From a gamma proteobacterium symbiont of Ctena orbiculata (GTDB taxonomy: Bacteria > Pseudomonadota > Gammaproteobacteria > Chromatiales > Chromatiaceae), in the NCBI GenBank assembly GCA_003058495.1, contig QBVC01000006.1, forward strand, positions 1 through 64,000: a stretch of DNA of 64,000 nt, given 5' to 3'. The notes under the pieces were generated by a model that saw only the letters and a program-made list of their open reading frames with translations, was not told the DNA's origin and searched no databases. Positions 26,343 through 35,690 of the stretch are shown here, piece by piece. Position 1 is the stretch's first letter; each line of letters begins with the position of its first letter. Both the position numbers and the translations under genes were made by a program.

Positions 26343-27644
26343 CTATAGGAAGTCGAACTTGAAACCTGTGACCTCGTCACCCGGATCGAGTAATTCAAGC
26401 TCAACCTGCACGGCCTTGAGTTTGGGCATCATCCGCTGGTTTCTGTCCGGATCCGACTTGTACTCATGGGGCAGGAAGGTGCGCCTTGCGATCAGCTTGC
26501 CCAAGTCGTTATAGAGGCTTAACTGCAGCCTTGGAAAAGGCTGTTGAAAGGCCGCGGCATTCACCATTTCGAGCTTCAGCGACAGCACGTCCTCCTTCTC
26601 CGGATGGGCGGTGAGGGCGCGTTCGCTGATGATGATCTGCTCGGTGTCCCTGCGGATCGGCACCTCGCATCCCGCAACGGCGCACAGGCCCTGAAGAATC
26701 TGTCGTCCGAGCTCGTGGCTGACAAGCCTGTCCCTCGAATACCACGCGACCTGTCCAGCCAGGGGGATGAGCAGGAGTAGAGCGCCGAGGATCCAGTAGC
26801 GCCTGTATCTATTGGGTTGGGGTGCCTCGTAATCCTCCTCGAAGGTAAAACGGGACACCTCATCCATGGACGCCTGTGGATGCGATTCCTCTTCGGCAGC
26901 CTGGGCAGGATTCTGCTCCGGTGAGGCTTGCTCCGCCAGCGGCTCCTGCTCCGGCGAGGTTTCCTCCGCCAACGTCTCCAGCTCCGGCGAGGTTTCCTCC
27001 GCCAACGTCTCCTGCTCTCGCTGTTGGGCGGAGGCCTGGTCGGCTGACTCTGCTTGGTCGGTATCGGGAAAAGCCTTGTCAACGGACTCGAGGGAGATCA
27101 CCTCCGCCAGTTTTTCTTCATCCCCCCTGCCTTCGAGCAGCAGCGATGCGGAATCCCGATCAAGCAGCTCGGACATCTGCGACTCGGTACCGCCGGCAAA
27201 ATAGTCGGGCTCTGTTTCAAGCCCGTCGTCCTGTTCAAGAATATATTGGCTTTGGCTGTCCTCTTCCGGGTTTTGCCCATCCACCTCCAGGATCGACTCT
27301 TCGGACAAGCGCTGAATAGGGGGTTGATCGTCAGCCAGGGCATCGAGGGACTTCTCCACCTCGCTGTCACTGACCAGGCCCGATTCAACGGCGAACTCAG
27401 CCGGGGCGCTCTCCTCGCCTGCCGCTGCCGAGTCTGCGCCGACAGGGGTCCCATTTTGCAGGGCTGGATGGGGTTCATCCTGAATTGTGTCGTTGTTGGT
27501 AAATGGAGTTGGAGACTCCATCAGGTTGAGGAGTGCGTTGAACACATTGTTGCATTGGCAGCAGCGTACTTTTCCATCTGCAGCCTTGAGCTGTTCCGGG
27601 GTGATGCGGAACATGGTTAGACAGTGTTGGCACTGGGTAAACAT
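26343..27644 (-). CDS. Zinc-ribbon and DUF3426 membrane protein
   Basis: 433 aa. The N-terminus is an MJ0042-type zinc ribbon (MFTQCQHCLTMFRITPEQL with CCQC). A long acidic linker (about residues 45-265) includes three 11-residue tandem repeats of the type LAEETSPELET. One membrane helix (WILGALLLLIPLAGQVAW) follows, then a DUF3426 domain with Cys pair and PFPRLQLSLYNDLGKLIARRTF. This gene type is normally found between prmA and dusB-fis, as here. Function unknown; topology suggests a cytoplasmic ribbon and periplasmic DUF3426. Confidence 0.85.
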   Translation of the reverse strand: MFTQCQHCLTMFRITPEQLKAADGKVRCCQCNNVFNALLNLMESPTPFTNNDTIQDEPHPALQNGTPVGADSAAAGEESAPAEFAVESGLVSDSEVEKSLDALADDQPPIQRLSEESILEVDGQNPEEDSQSQYILEQDDGLETEPDYFAGGTESQMSELLDRDSASLLLEGRGDEEKLAEVISLESVDKAFPDTDQAESADQASAQQREQETLAEETSPELETLAEETSPEQEPLAEQASPEQNPAQAAEEESHPQASMDEVSRFTFEEDYEAPQPNRYRRYWILGALLLLIPLAGQVAWYSRDRLVSHELGRQILQGLCAVAGCEVPIRRDTEQIIISERALTAHPEKEDVLSLKLEMVNAAAFQQPFPRLQLSLYNDLGKLIARRTFLPHEYKSDPDRNQRMMPKLKAVQVELELLDPGDEVTGFKFDFL

Positions 27645-27780
27645 GTATCAGAATTTAAACTATCAATGCTTCACTTACTTCCCTACGTTAGACCGAAGAG
27701 AAACGGCAGGCAAGCCCTTTATGATCAATCGGGGACAGGCCGGTTCGAGCTGGCTGAAGAAGGGAGCTTGGTGCCGCCGG

Positions 27781-28656
27781 TCAATTGACAATACCACTGA
27801 TCAGCACCCACTCCTGGCGCTGTTCGGCCGCTGCCAGGGTGGCGAACGGCAGGTAGCTGGAGGCCACCTCCGACTGCTGCTCCTCGAGTATGCCGGAGAG
27901 TGCGAAATGGCCTCCGGGTCTGATGCGCAGTGCAAAATCGGCTGCCAGTTCGATCAGCGGAGCCGCGAGTATGTTGGCGACCAACAGGTCGAATCCCGTA
28001 TCGGAGAGCTCAGCAGGCAGACAGGTGACGAGGCGGTCCGAGACCCCGTTCTTTCGCGCATTGTCTCTGCTCGCGATCAAGGCCTGCCGGTCGTGATCCA
28101 CGGCGACGGCGGAGGCGGCACCGAGTTTCAGTGCGGCGATGGCGAGGATCCCGGAACCGCAGCCGTAGTCGAGAATTCTCATTCCCGCCAACGTCTGGGC
28201 ATCCAGCCACTCCAGGCAGAGTGCGGTGGTGGGGTGGGTGCCTGTGCCAAAGGCCAATCCCGGGTCGAGCTGGATCACCACGGCCTCCTGTTGCGCGATG
28301 CTCTCTCCCGCGGGACAGACCCACAGGCGCCGCCCGAATGGCATGGGTTTGAAGTGATCCAGCCAGACCCGCTCCCAGATCCTGTCCTCGATACGCTCCC
28401 AGCGGAGCCTTGCGGTCAGCTCGGGATCGAGAAAAGCGCTGAGGGAGTCACGCAGCATCAGTGGATCCCGGTCACCCTCGAACAGCGCGCTGACCCGGGT
28501 CTGTTGCCACAGCTGCTTCGAATCCGGTGGTGTTTCGAGCAGCGGCTGGTCGCCGGCATCGCCCAGGGTGACGGAGCATGCCCCGAGGTTTTCGAGGACC
28601 AGCTCCAGCAACGGGGCCTCGGTCTCGCTACAGTCGATGGAAAGCTGCAACCACAT
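27781..28656 (-). CDS. prmA: Ribosomal protein L11 methyltransferase
   Basis: 291 aa. N-terminal L11-recognition domain (MWLQLSIDCSETEAPLLELVLENLGACSVTL) and C-terminal SAM-dependent domain with GLAFGTGTHPTTALCLEWL and ILDYGCGSGILAIAALKLGA, plus DLLVANILAAPLIEL. It trimethylates L11. The 104-bp spacer to accC holds a repeat tract. Confidence 0.95.
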   Translation of the reverse strand: MWLQLSIDCSETEAPLLELVLENLGACSVTLGDAGDQPLLETPPDSKQLWQQTRVSALFEGDRDPLMLRDSLSAFLDPELTARLRWERIEDRIWERVWLDHFKPMPFGRRLWVCPAGESIAQQEAVVIQLDPGLAFGTGTHPTTALCLEWLDAQTLAGMRILDYGCGSGILAIAALKLGAASAVAVDHDRQALIASRDNARKNGVSDRLVTCLPAELSDTGFDLLVANILAAPLIELAADFALRIRPGGHFALSGILEEQQSEVASSYLPFATLAAAEQRQEWVLISGIVN

Positions 28657-28660
28657 AACG

Positions 28661-28755
28661 ATGAGTTTTGAGTTTTAAGTTATGAGTTTTGAGTTTTGAG
28701 TTGAGAAGGCATGACACTCACCTAACTCAAAACTCATGACTCACAACTCAAAACC
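28661..28755. repeat. GAGTTTT-type tandem/inverted repeat tract
   Basis: Between accC and prmA the motif ATGAGTTTTGAGTT occurs twice in direct order (28661, 28682) and its exact complement AACTCAAAACTCAT once (28724-28737), with further degenerate copies. The arms at 28682-28695 and 28724-28737 give a perfect 14-bp stem with a 28-nt loop. Low GC compared with flanking genes. Confidence 0.8.
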
Positions 28756-28761
28756 CTTCAG

Positions 28762-30102
28762 TTAGAGTCCTAGTTTCTTTTCCAGGTAGTGGATATTGGC
28801 GCCCCCCGCGTTGAAGGCGCTGTCGCGCATTATGTCCAGGTGCAGCGGGATGTTGGTTTTGATTCCGGTGATCACCATCTCCTGCAGGGCGATGCGCATC
28901 CGCGCGATGGCCGATTTGCGGGTCTCGCCGTGGGTGACCAGTTTGCCGATCATGGAATCGTAATAGGGTGGCACCTTATAGCCGTTGTAGATATGGGTAT
29001 CGACGCGGACCCCGGGACCCCCGGGGGTATGGAGTTGGCTGATGGTCCCCGGGCTGGGGAGAAATTTTACCGGATCCTCCGCATTGATCCGGCACTCCAC
29101 CGCGTGCCCCTCGAGCTTGATATCGTCCTGGCTGTAACTCAGCGGCTCACCCGCGGCGATCAGGATCTGTTGCTTGACGATGTCGACGCCGGTGATCAGT
29201 TCGGTTACCGGATGCTCCACCTGTACCCGGGTGTTCATCTCGATGAAGTAGAACTCGCCGTCCTCGTAAAGAAACTCGAAGGTACCCGCGCCGCGATAGC
29301 CGATCTGCCGGCAGGCCTCGGCGCAGCGCTCACCGACATCCTGGCGCTGCTGTTCGGTAATCCCCGGGGCAGGCGCCTCTTCCACTACCTTTTGGTGGCG
29401 GCGTTGCATTGAACAGTCGCGCTCCCCCAGGTGAATCGCATTGCCGTGGGTATCGGAGAGGACCTGAAATTCGACATGGCGCGGGTTACCGAGAAACTTC
29501 TCCATGTAGACAGTGCCGTTGCCGAAGGCGGCTTCGGCCTCGGCCTTGGTCATTGCCACCGCGTTGAGCAGGGTCGCTTCGGTATGCACCACCCGCATGC
29601 CTCTTCCGCCGCCACCGCCGGCCGCCTTGATGATCACCGGGTAGCCGATCTCGTTCGCCAGCTCCCTGGTGCGCTTCGCGTTGTTGTCCAGCGGGCCGTT
29701 CGAACCGGGCACGGTCGGCACGTTTGCCTTGCGCATGGCGTCAATGGCGGCCACTTTGTCGCCCATGATGCGAATCGTATCCGCCTTCGGGCCGATGAAG
29801 ATGAAGCCGCTGTTTTCCACCCGTTCCGCGAAGTCGGCATTCTCGGAAAGAAAGCCGTAACCGGGATGGATGGCAACCGAGTCGGTGACTTCCGCCGCGC
29901 TGATGATGGCTGGAATGTTGAGGTAGCTCTCGCTGGAGGGCGCGGGTCCTATGCAGACCGATTCATCCGCAAGCAGGACATGTTTCAGGTCTCGATCGGC
30001 TTCGGAGTGAACGGCAACGGTTTTGATGCCGAGCTCTTTACAGGCGCGCAGGATACGCAGTGCGATCTCACCACGATTGGCGATTACAATCTTGTCTATC
30101 AT
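28762..30102 (-). CDS. accC: Acetyl-CoA carboxylase, biotin carboxylase subunit
   Basis: 446 aa from ATG 30102 ([18 protein letters not shown]); a TTG four codons upstream is less likely. ATP-grasp enzyme carboxylating biotin: [14 protein letters not shown] glycine-rich loop, [32 protein letters not shown] with the catalytic Arg and Glu. It lies 8 nt after accB. Confidence 0.97.
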   Translation of the reverse strand: MIDKIVIANRGEIALRILRACKELGIKTVAVHSEADRDLKHVLLADESVCIGPAPSSESYLNIPAIISAAEVTDSVAIHPGYGFLSENADFAERVENSGFIFIGPKADTIRIMGDKVAAIDAMRKANVPTVPGSNGPLDNNAKRTRELANEIGYPVIIKAAGGGGGRGMRVVHTEATLLNAVAMTKAEAEAAFGNGTVYMEKFLGNPRHVEFQVLSDTHGNAIHLGERDCSMQRRHQKVVEEAPAPGITEQQRQDVGERCAEACRQIGYRGAGTFEFLYEDGEFYFIEMNTRVQVEHPVTELITGVDIVKQQILIAAGEPLSYSQDDIKLEGHAVECRINAEDPVKFLPSPGTISQLHTPGGPGVRVDTHIYNGYKVPPYYDSMIGKLVTHGETRKSAIARMRIALQEMVITGIKTNIPLHLDIMRDSAFNAGGANIHYLEKKLGL

Positions 30103-30110
30103 GGGCTCAC

Positions 30111-30578
30111 TCAATCAATGAGGAATAGCGGTTCGTTGTATTCCACGGGTTGGCCATTCTCAACCAGAATCTTCTTCACGGTTCCCGCCTTGTCCGACTC
30201 TATCTGGTTTAGAATCTTCATGGCTTCAATGATGCACAGGGTATCGCCCACCGCGACTGTCTGACCCTCTTCAACGAACGGTTTGCTGCCCGGGGAAGGG
30301 GAGCGGTAGAAGGTTCCGACCATTGGGGAGTTGACGCTGTGTCCCTGGATCTCATCCGCGGCGGCTTGTGGTTCCGGCGCTGCGGCGGGGGCCGCGGGTG
30401 CGGCAACGGGGGCCGGGACAGCGGCTGCCTGGGGAGGCATGCTGGGGATGGCGACCGTCGTCGGCATCGAGCTTTGGCGGCTGATCCTGACCGACTCCTC
30501 GCCCTCATGAATTTCGATCTCCGCGACGTCGGACTCCTCCAGCAGTTCAATCAGTTTTTTTACTTTGCGAATATCCAT
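30111..30578 (-). CDS. accB: Biotin carboxyl carrier protein of acetyl-CoA carboxylase
   Basis: 155 aa from ATG 30578. N-terminal [23 protein letters not shown], a flexible Ala/Pro linker (about residues 47-75) and the biotinyl domain; the biotinylated Lys121 is in EAMKIL (EAMKMM in most homologues). Between aroQ and accC as in many gammaproteobacteria. Confidence 0.97.
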   Translation of the reverse strand: MDIRKVKKLIELLEESDVAEIEIHEGEESVRISRQSSMPTTVAIPSMPPQAAAVPAPVAAPAAPAAAPEPQAAADEIQGHSVNSPMVGTFYRSPSPGSKPFVEEGQTVAVGDTLCIIEAMKILNQIESDKAGTVKKILVENGQPVEYNEPLFLID

Positions 30579-30598
30579 GTTGACCTGTCTCAAAATAA

Positions 30599-31039
30599 TT
30601 ATTTGTTGAGCCGCGTGACGGCGGCTTGCAAGGCGAGATCGTAGCCCAATGCTCCCAGGCCGGTGATGACACCTTCGGCCTTATCTGAAAAGTAGGAGTG
30701 TTTGCGGAACTCCTCTCGGGCATGCACATTTGAGAGATGGACCTCGATATAGGGTATCCCAGACCCCAGTAATGCATCTCTCAGCGCTACACTGGTATGG
30801 GTAAAGGCGGCCGGGTTGATGATGATGAAAGCGACATCCGATTTGCCGGCCTGGTGTATCCACTCCAGCAGTTCGTGCTCCGCATTGCTCTGGCGGAAGT
30901 CGATCTCATGGCCCAACTCCCTGGCGCTGTTCTCCAGGCGCTGGTGAATGGCGTCCAGGGTCTCCTGACCATAGTGATCGGGTTCACGGCTGCCAAGCAG
31001 GTTCAGGTTAGGGCCGTTCAGTACCAGGATGCTTGCCAT
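30599..31039 (-). CDS. aroQ: Type II 3-dehydroquinate dehydratase
   Basis: 146 aa, shikimate pathway step 3. [20 protein letters not shown] includes the lid Arg and catalytic Tyr; [17 protein letters not shown] and [14 protein letters not shown] carry the substrate-binding Asn and His. First gene of aroQ-accB-accC; its promoter lies in 31040-31205. Confidence 0.97.
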   Translation of the reverse strand: MASILVLNGPNLNLLGSREPDHYGQETLDAIHQRLENSARELGHEIDFRQSNAEHELLEWIHQAGKSDVAFIIINPAAFTHTSVALRDALLGSGIPYIEVHLSNVHAREEFRKHSYFSDKAEGVITGLGALGYDLALQAAVTRLNK

Positions 31040-31205
31040 CAGTGATCTTCCAGGGCTGAAAAAAGCATAATTACCCCCAGGCTCCGGTCATGGACAGCGT
31101 TCCTCTAACAGGGACTTGGAGGGGTTTTGTAAGAATCGTTAGATTCTGCAAGATAAGCGCGATTTTGTCCAGTTTCAATGCAGTACATGCCAAGATCGTC
31201 GCAAA

Positions 31206-33509
31206 TTACCGAATGGCTCCGGCGGCGTGCTGGCTGAATTCCGCGGCGGGCATGAAACCCACCAGGCGATAGTTCCTGCGCTCCTGCCCGTCGCTGCCGT
31301 AGAAGATGATGGCCGGTGGACCGGGCAGTCCGAAATGGCCCTGCAGCAGGGCCTGGTCCACATCGTCGTTGGCGGTGACATCGGCCTGCAGCAGGTGGGT
31401 GTTGGAGAGGGTGTCGATGACCTGGGGATCGGAGAAGGTGTATTTCTCCATCTCTTTACAGGAGACGCACCAGTCTGCGTAGAAGTCGAGCATCACCGGT
31501 CTCCCCTGGCTGCTGGCGAAGGCGACCTCGCGCTGCAGGTCGTCGAGACTCTTGATGCGCTTGAACGCCAGTTCCTGATGACCCGCAGCGCCGGATCCGC
31601 CAACAATCGCTATACCGCGGAGAGGCTGCAGGGTGTCCTTGCCCCCCGAGGCCGCGCCCACCAGCATCAGCGTGCCGTAGACCAGAAAGACGAAACCAAG
31701 CCCCTTCCACAGTTTCTGCCAGCCGCTGGCCTCAATCTCAAGGTTGCGCAAGGCCCCCATGTAGATCGCGGATACGATGAACAGCATGCCCCATAACAGC
31801 ATCGCGAGTTCGGCCGGGATGATGCGCTCCAGCATGATGATGGCGACACCCAGGAGGGCGACACCGAACACCGCTTTGACCGCATCCATCCAGCTGCCGG
31901 CACGGGGCAGCAGCTTGCCGGCGGAGGTGCCGATCGCAATCAGGGGGGCGCCCATGCCCATGCTGAGGGCGAACAGGGCCAGGCCGCCGAGCATCGCGTC
32001 ACCGGTCTGACCGATGTAGATGAGCGCGCCGGCCAGGGGCGGTGCGACACAGGGACCGACGATCAGGGCGGAGAGAAAGCCCATGATGGCGACGCCGCCG
32101 AGTGTACCGCCCCGCTGTTTGTTGCTGGCCTCGCTGAGCCGGCTCTGCAGGCTGCTGGGCAGCTGCAGGTCATAGAAACCGAACATCGACAGGGCCAGCA
32201 GTACGAACACCAGGGCGAAGGCGCTGAGGATCCATGGATCCTGGAAATAGGCCTGCAGATTGCCGCCAAACAGGCCCGCCAGGATCCCGGCGACGGTATA
32301 GGTGATCGCCATCGCCAATACATAGACCAGGGAGAGGGTGAAGGCCTTTTGCGTGGTGATCTTGTCCCCCTGTCCCGCAATGATGCCGGAGAGGATGGGG
32401 ATCATCGGAAAGATGCAGGGGGTGAAGGATAGTCCCAGTCCGAGGAGAAAGAAGGCGCCGACGATCAACAGGGTGGAGCCGCCTTTGAGGGTATCGGTGA
32501 TCTGGTCCAGTTCCGAGACCGGCTCGCCTGCGGGCGATGCCGGCGCTGCGGTCGTGGTGTCCGCTATTTCACTGGCCTGCGCCGCCGATATGGCAGGCAG
32601 TGACAGAGTGAACTGTTTGCTTATGGGGGGATAGCACACGCCGATTTCCGCACACCCCTGATAGCGCGCCTCGAGGGTGAATTCGTCTGCCTCCGTGGTG
32701 CTTCGTACCAGGGGAACGATGAGATCGATCTCGTTGTGGTAGACGGCGATATCACCAATGGTGCCGTCGGGTTTCACCGAGTCCTTTTTGATCTCCGCCG
32801 GTGGCAGTTTAACCTCACCCAGGGCGACGGTCTCACTCTCGGGGATGGAGAGCGCGACATTGTCCTGATAGAGGTAGGTCCCGTCGGCGATGCTCCAGTA
32901 GAGCCGGATATGGGTTCCATCCTCGACCCTGACCGAGAGCTTGTAGGCCTCCTCCGGATCGAGCAGTTCATCTTCGACATTGTTGTCGAAGAGCGGGTCA
33001 GGCCCTCTGTCCGCGACGGCGAGGAGGGGCTCCATGACCGCTTGGGCGCGCGCCTCGGCCGGCATGGGCTCCAGCGCCAGCCGTATCTCCTGAATATGGG
33101 GAGGAAAACAGATGCCCAGGTCGGCGCAACCCTGTGAGCGCGCCTTGAGCAACAGGGTCTCCTGGGACCCCTGCATGCGGCGGATGGGGATTTCCGCGAC
33201 AGCCTTGTTGCGGTAGACGGCGACCTCGCCGAAGAACTCGTCGTTTTTTATCTTCGCTTCCGAGAGCGTCGGCTCTCCGATCTCAACGCCGATGGTATCG
33301 CTGTCGAAGTGGATCTTGTCGCGATACATGTAGTAACCATCGGCGATACGCCATTCGACCCGCAGTTTCTCGACGCCATCGGTGCGGCCCGATATCTGGA
33401 AGGCCTGGTCGGGCACCAACAGCTCTTCCTCGTTCCAGACTGCCTGGCTTGGGCTGGAGACAGCCAGCAGTATCAGGAACATCATTATCAATTCTATTCT
33501 TTTATGCAT
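31206..33509 (-). CDS. dsbD: Thiol:disulfide interchange protein DsbD with two N-terminal domains
   Basis: 767 aa, about 200 longer than enteric DsbD (565). A signal peptide is followed by two tandem copies of the periplasmic alpha domain: residues about 30-145 (Cys128/Cys134 in QGCADLGICFPP) and 183-305 (Cys286/Cys292 in QGCAEIGVCYPP). The central membrane domain has Cys365 (TPCIFPMIPIL) and Cys487 (GPCVAPPLAG); the C-terminal thioredoxin-like domain has CVSC at 681-684. It passes electrons from cytoplasmic thioredoxin to periplasmic targets, including cytochrome c maturation, which fits the nine-haem protein in this window. It overlaps cutA by 16 nt. Confidence 0.94.
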   Translation of the reverse strand: MHKRIELIMMFLILLAVSSPSQAVWNEEELLVPDQAFQISGRTDGVEKLRVEWRIADGYYMYRDKIHFDSDTIGVEIGEPTLSEAKIKNDEFFGEVAVYRNKAVAEIPIRRMQGSQETLLLKARSQGCADLGICFPPHIQEIRLALEPMPAEARAQAVMEPLLAVADRGPDPLFDNNVEDELLDPEEAYKLSVRVEDGTHIRLYWSIADGTYLYQDNVALSIPESETVALGEVKLPPAEIKKDSVKPDGTIGDIAVYHNEIDLIVPLVRSTTEADEFTLEARYQGCAEIGVCYPPISKQFTLSLPAISAAQASEIADTTTAAPASPAGEPVSELDQITDTLKGGSTLLIVGAFFLLGLGLSFTPCIFPMIPILSGIIAGQGDKITTQKAFTLSLVYVLAMAITYTVAGILAGLFGGNLQAYFQDPWILSAFALVFVLLALSMFGFYDLQLPSSLQSRLSEASNKQRGGTLGGVAIMGFLSALIVGPCVAPPLAGALIYIGQTGDAMLGGLALFALSMGMGAPLIAIGTSAGKLLPRAGSWMDAVKAVFGVALLGVAIIMLERIIPAELAMLLWGMLFIVSAIYMGALRNLEIEASGWQKLWKGLGFVFLVYGTLMLVGAASGGKDTLQPLRGIAIVGGSGAAGHQELAFKRIKSLDDLQREVAFASSQGRPVMLDFYADWCVSCKEMEKYTFSDPQVIDTLSNTHLLQADVTANDDVDQALLQGHFGLPGPPAIIFYGSDGQERRNYRLVGFMPAAEFSQHAAGAIR

Positions 33510-33817
33510 CTCTCCACCCAGTCGAGGTAGTCATCCAACCCCTGCTCTACAGGGACTGCGATGATTTCCGGAAGTTCATAGGGATGTTGTGCCCGGAGCG
33601 CAGCCTCCACGTCACGATATTTTTTTTCTGTCGTCTTGATCAGCAGCAGAATCTCCTCGGACTGTTCCAGCTTGCCCTGCCATCGGTAGACGGAAGTGAC
33701 TGGTGAGGTGAGGTTGACACAGGCTGCCAAGTCCTGCTCCACCAATGCGTTGGCGAGTTTGAGCGCGCTCTCCCTGTCAGGTGCGGTGCAGAGAATCAAG
33801 AGGAGTGGTGTCGGCAT
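33494..33817 (-). CDS. cutA: Divalent-cation tolerance protein CutA
   Basis: 107 aa from ATG 33817 (MPTPLLLILCTAPD); longer in-frame starts run through non-conserved sequence. CVNLTSPVTSVYRWQGKLEQSEEILLLIKT and HPYELPEIIAVPV are family signatures of the trimeric CutA1. Adjacent to dsbD, as in enterics. Confidence 0.95.
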   Translation of the reverse strand: MPTPLLLILCTAPDRESALKLANALVEQDLAACVNLTSPVTSVYRWQGKLEQSEEILLLIKTTEKKYRDVEAALRAQHPYELPEIIAVPVEQGLDDYLDWVERCIKE

Positions 33818-33969
33818 TGGCGGAAAATACACTATCCAAATGCAACTGGCAAAATTAGCGGCGCATCGATTGGATCTCAGTGGATGATGGGGCGCCTGAC
33901 GATTTGGGCAGCTGGAATGGCGCACCTGCGAGACCGGCCGAGAGGCCAAATTCCCCGGGGGACGGAATG

Positions 33970-34000
33970 AAAAAAGGCGGCCGCTGAGCGGGCCGCCTTA
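33970..34000 (-). terminator. Terminator of the CsgG-like gene
   Basis: Minus strand: TAAGGCGGCC, short loop, GGCCGCCTT and six T residues, about 36 nt after the stop codon at 34036. A strong intrinsic terminator that also insulates cutA-dsbD. Confidence 0.85.
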
Positions 34001-34035
34001 GCGGATAAAACCCCAATTAATGAGGTGTATTCGGT

Positions 34036-34884
34036 TTATTCGCCGACCTTGAGGCGTCCACCCTTACCCAGGCCGCCCTTGACCTTCTGCGCCTTGTAGT
34101 TTCTCAGCGCCTTGACCATCTGGTTGAAGGAGTCTGCGAAAGCGGCGGTGATCACCTTGCCTTCCGGTGTGTTGGTGAATGCGCCGGCACCGCCAAAGGC
34201 GCCGCCGCCGAAGAGGCCGCCGAACAGGTTGTAGTCAAAATTCTTCGCATTCCCCACCGAGGAAGAGATCTGGACACCGGATCGATTGTCCACCAGCAGC
34301 AGGGTGGTGGCGGCCTCGTTGGCCTTCATTCCACCCGCCAGGGCGCCGGCCACGGAGCCGAAGAGGCCGCCGACGAGGCCCTTCACGCCGCTGGTTCCCT
34401 TTTCGGAGAACTGGATGCTCGGATTCATGGTGTAGTCGGCGGCGACCATCTGGCCCTTGCCGAAATTACTGCCTTGGCGCATCTCTCCGGACTGCATCAG
34501 GGCCCGCTCCTGCATCATGTTGTTCATCGCCCTGCCGCGTTCGACCACGACGAAGCAGTTGGACTGCTGGATCATGGTGCGCAGCACCGGGACCGTGGTG
34601 CCCAGGGTCGGGTAGCGATGCCTGTAGGTGGCCCACCAGGGTGCGGACTGGTCTTCAACCACGGCCAATGTGCCGAGGGTCTCATCGCAGTTCTCGAGTG
34701 CGCTGTTGGCGCCTTCCGAGGTTTCACCGCCCGCGGCACCGGTGACGGTGTGCCCCGATGCTCCCCCCATTTTAGGCATGGTGGCCTCGCAGCCGCTCAG
34801 GCCGATAAAGGCGGCGGCAACAATCGCGGCCAAGGCCGTTGCGCCCGAGTCTCTTTTTCGATCGATCAATAGTTTCATTTTCAT
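34036..34884 (-). CDS. CsgG/HfaB-like lipoprotein
   Basis: 282 aa from ATG 34884, behind AAAGGGAAA; earlier in-frame codons have no ribosome site. Signal peptide with lipobox GLSGC (Cys32). The middle (VPVLRTMIQQSNCFVVVERGRAMNNMMQERALMQSG) is the CsgG-type pattern, with QMVAADYTMNPSIQF after it; later segments are Gly/Phe-rich (GGLFGGGAFGGAG). CsgG forms curli secretion pores, but no csgA/B/E/F partners are here, so secretion is not implied. It is transcribed divergently from fxsA. Confidence 0.75.
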   Translation of the reverse strand: MKMKLLIDRKRDSGATALAAIVAAAFIGLSGCEATMPKMGGASGHTVTGAAGGETSEGANSALENCDETLGTLAVVEDQSAPWWATYRHRYPTLGTTVPVLRTMIQQSNCFVVVERGRAMNNMMQERALMQSGEMRQGSNFGKGQMVAADYTMNPSIQFSEKGTSGVKGLVGGLFGSVAGALAGGMKANEAATTLLLVDNRSGVQISSSVGNAKNFDYNLFGGLFGGGAFGGAGAFTNTPEGKVITAAFADSFNQMVKALRNYKAQKVKGGLGKGGRLKVGE

Positions 34885-35115
34885 CACTTTCCCTTTAACG
34901 AACAGATAATAATTTCGAGTGCAATTGCACCCCGGTTTCTTTATATCGTCAAGTTTGATAAAAGCATGAATATATTTTGAAAGCAATTGCCGCTAATCGA
35001 CCGGATCCCGGTCTTTTGCCTCATGTTGCGCAGCAACAAAGCGGGATCGCGGCTGATTGGGGGCGCCGGGTGGGAGTCTTGTGTGGCGTAACAGCCCGGC
35101 GTAAGCTCTGCGCCT

Positions 35116-35568
35116 ATGAATCCTCTGCTGATCTTTCTGCTGCTGTTTGTCGGTGTACCCCTGGTGGAGCTCTATTTTCTGATCAAGGTGGGGTCGGAGA
35201 TAGGCGCGTTTCCAACCATCTTCCTGACCATCTTCACCGCCTTGCTGGGTGGCTGGATGGTGCGCGCCCAGGGATTCGCAACCCTGACCAGGGTGCGTGG
35301 CACCATGGATCGCGGCGAGGTGCCGGCCTTCGAGATGCTGGAGGGTGCGGTGTTGCTGATATGCGGACTTCTGCTGCTGCTTCCCGGATTTGTCACCGAT
35401 GTGGTGGGCTTCGTCTTCCTGGTGCCCCCCATTCGACGTTGGTTGCTGGCCGTTGGACTGCGGCAGGGGGGCGTTATGGGTCCGGTGGAGTCGGCGCCCG
35501 ACGGATCCAGGGAGCGGCCCGTGATCGAGGGTGAGTTCAAACGCGAGGATGAGAAGAAACAGCCGTAG
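35116..35568 (+). CDS. fxsA: FxsA family membrane protein
   Basis: 150 aa with three to four membrane helices, FxsA family. PLVELYFLIKVGSEIGAFPTI and LLLPGFVTDVVGFVFLVPPIRR are the signatures; the tail is charged and probably cytoplasmic. In E. coli fxsA neighbours groESL and modulates phage T7 exclusion; the same neighbourhood appears here. Confidence 0.9.
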   Translation: MNPLLIFLLLFVGVPLVELYFLIKVGSEIGAFPTIFLTIFTALLGGWMVRAQGFATLTRVRGTMDRGEVPAFEMLEGAVLLICGLLLLLPGFVTDVVGFVFLVPPIRRWLLAVGLRQGGVMGPVESAPDGSRERPVIEGEFKREDEKKQP

Positions 35569-35622
35569 CTCCAACCCATGCTGCAACCGTGAATCTCTCT
35601 CAACCGGCCAAGGATCGGAGCG

Positions 35623-35679
35623 TCGGCAGCTCGAGTTGAGCTGCCGATGATCCCATCCCGGCTCTCACTGGGATGGGAT
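35623..35679. repeat. Two adjacent perfect hairpins between convergent genes
   Basis: First: TCGGCAGCTC, loop GAGTT, GAGCTGCCGA (35623-35647). Second, 2 nt later: ATCCCATCCC, 10-nt loop, GGGATGGGAT (35650-35679). Both stems are 10 of 10. They lie between the ends of fxsA (plus) and ppk2 (minus), so together they may act as a bidirectional terminator, although T-runs are short. Confidence 0.75.
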
Positions 35680-35690
35680 TCAATTGGTGT

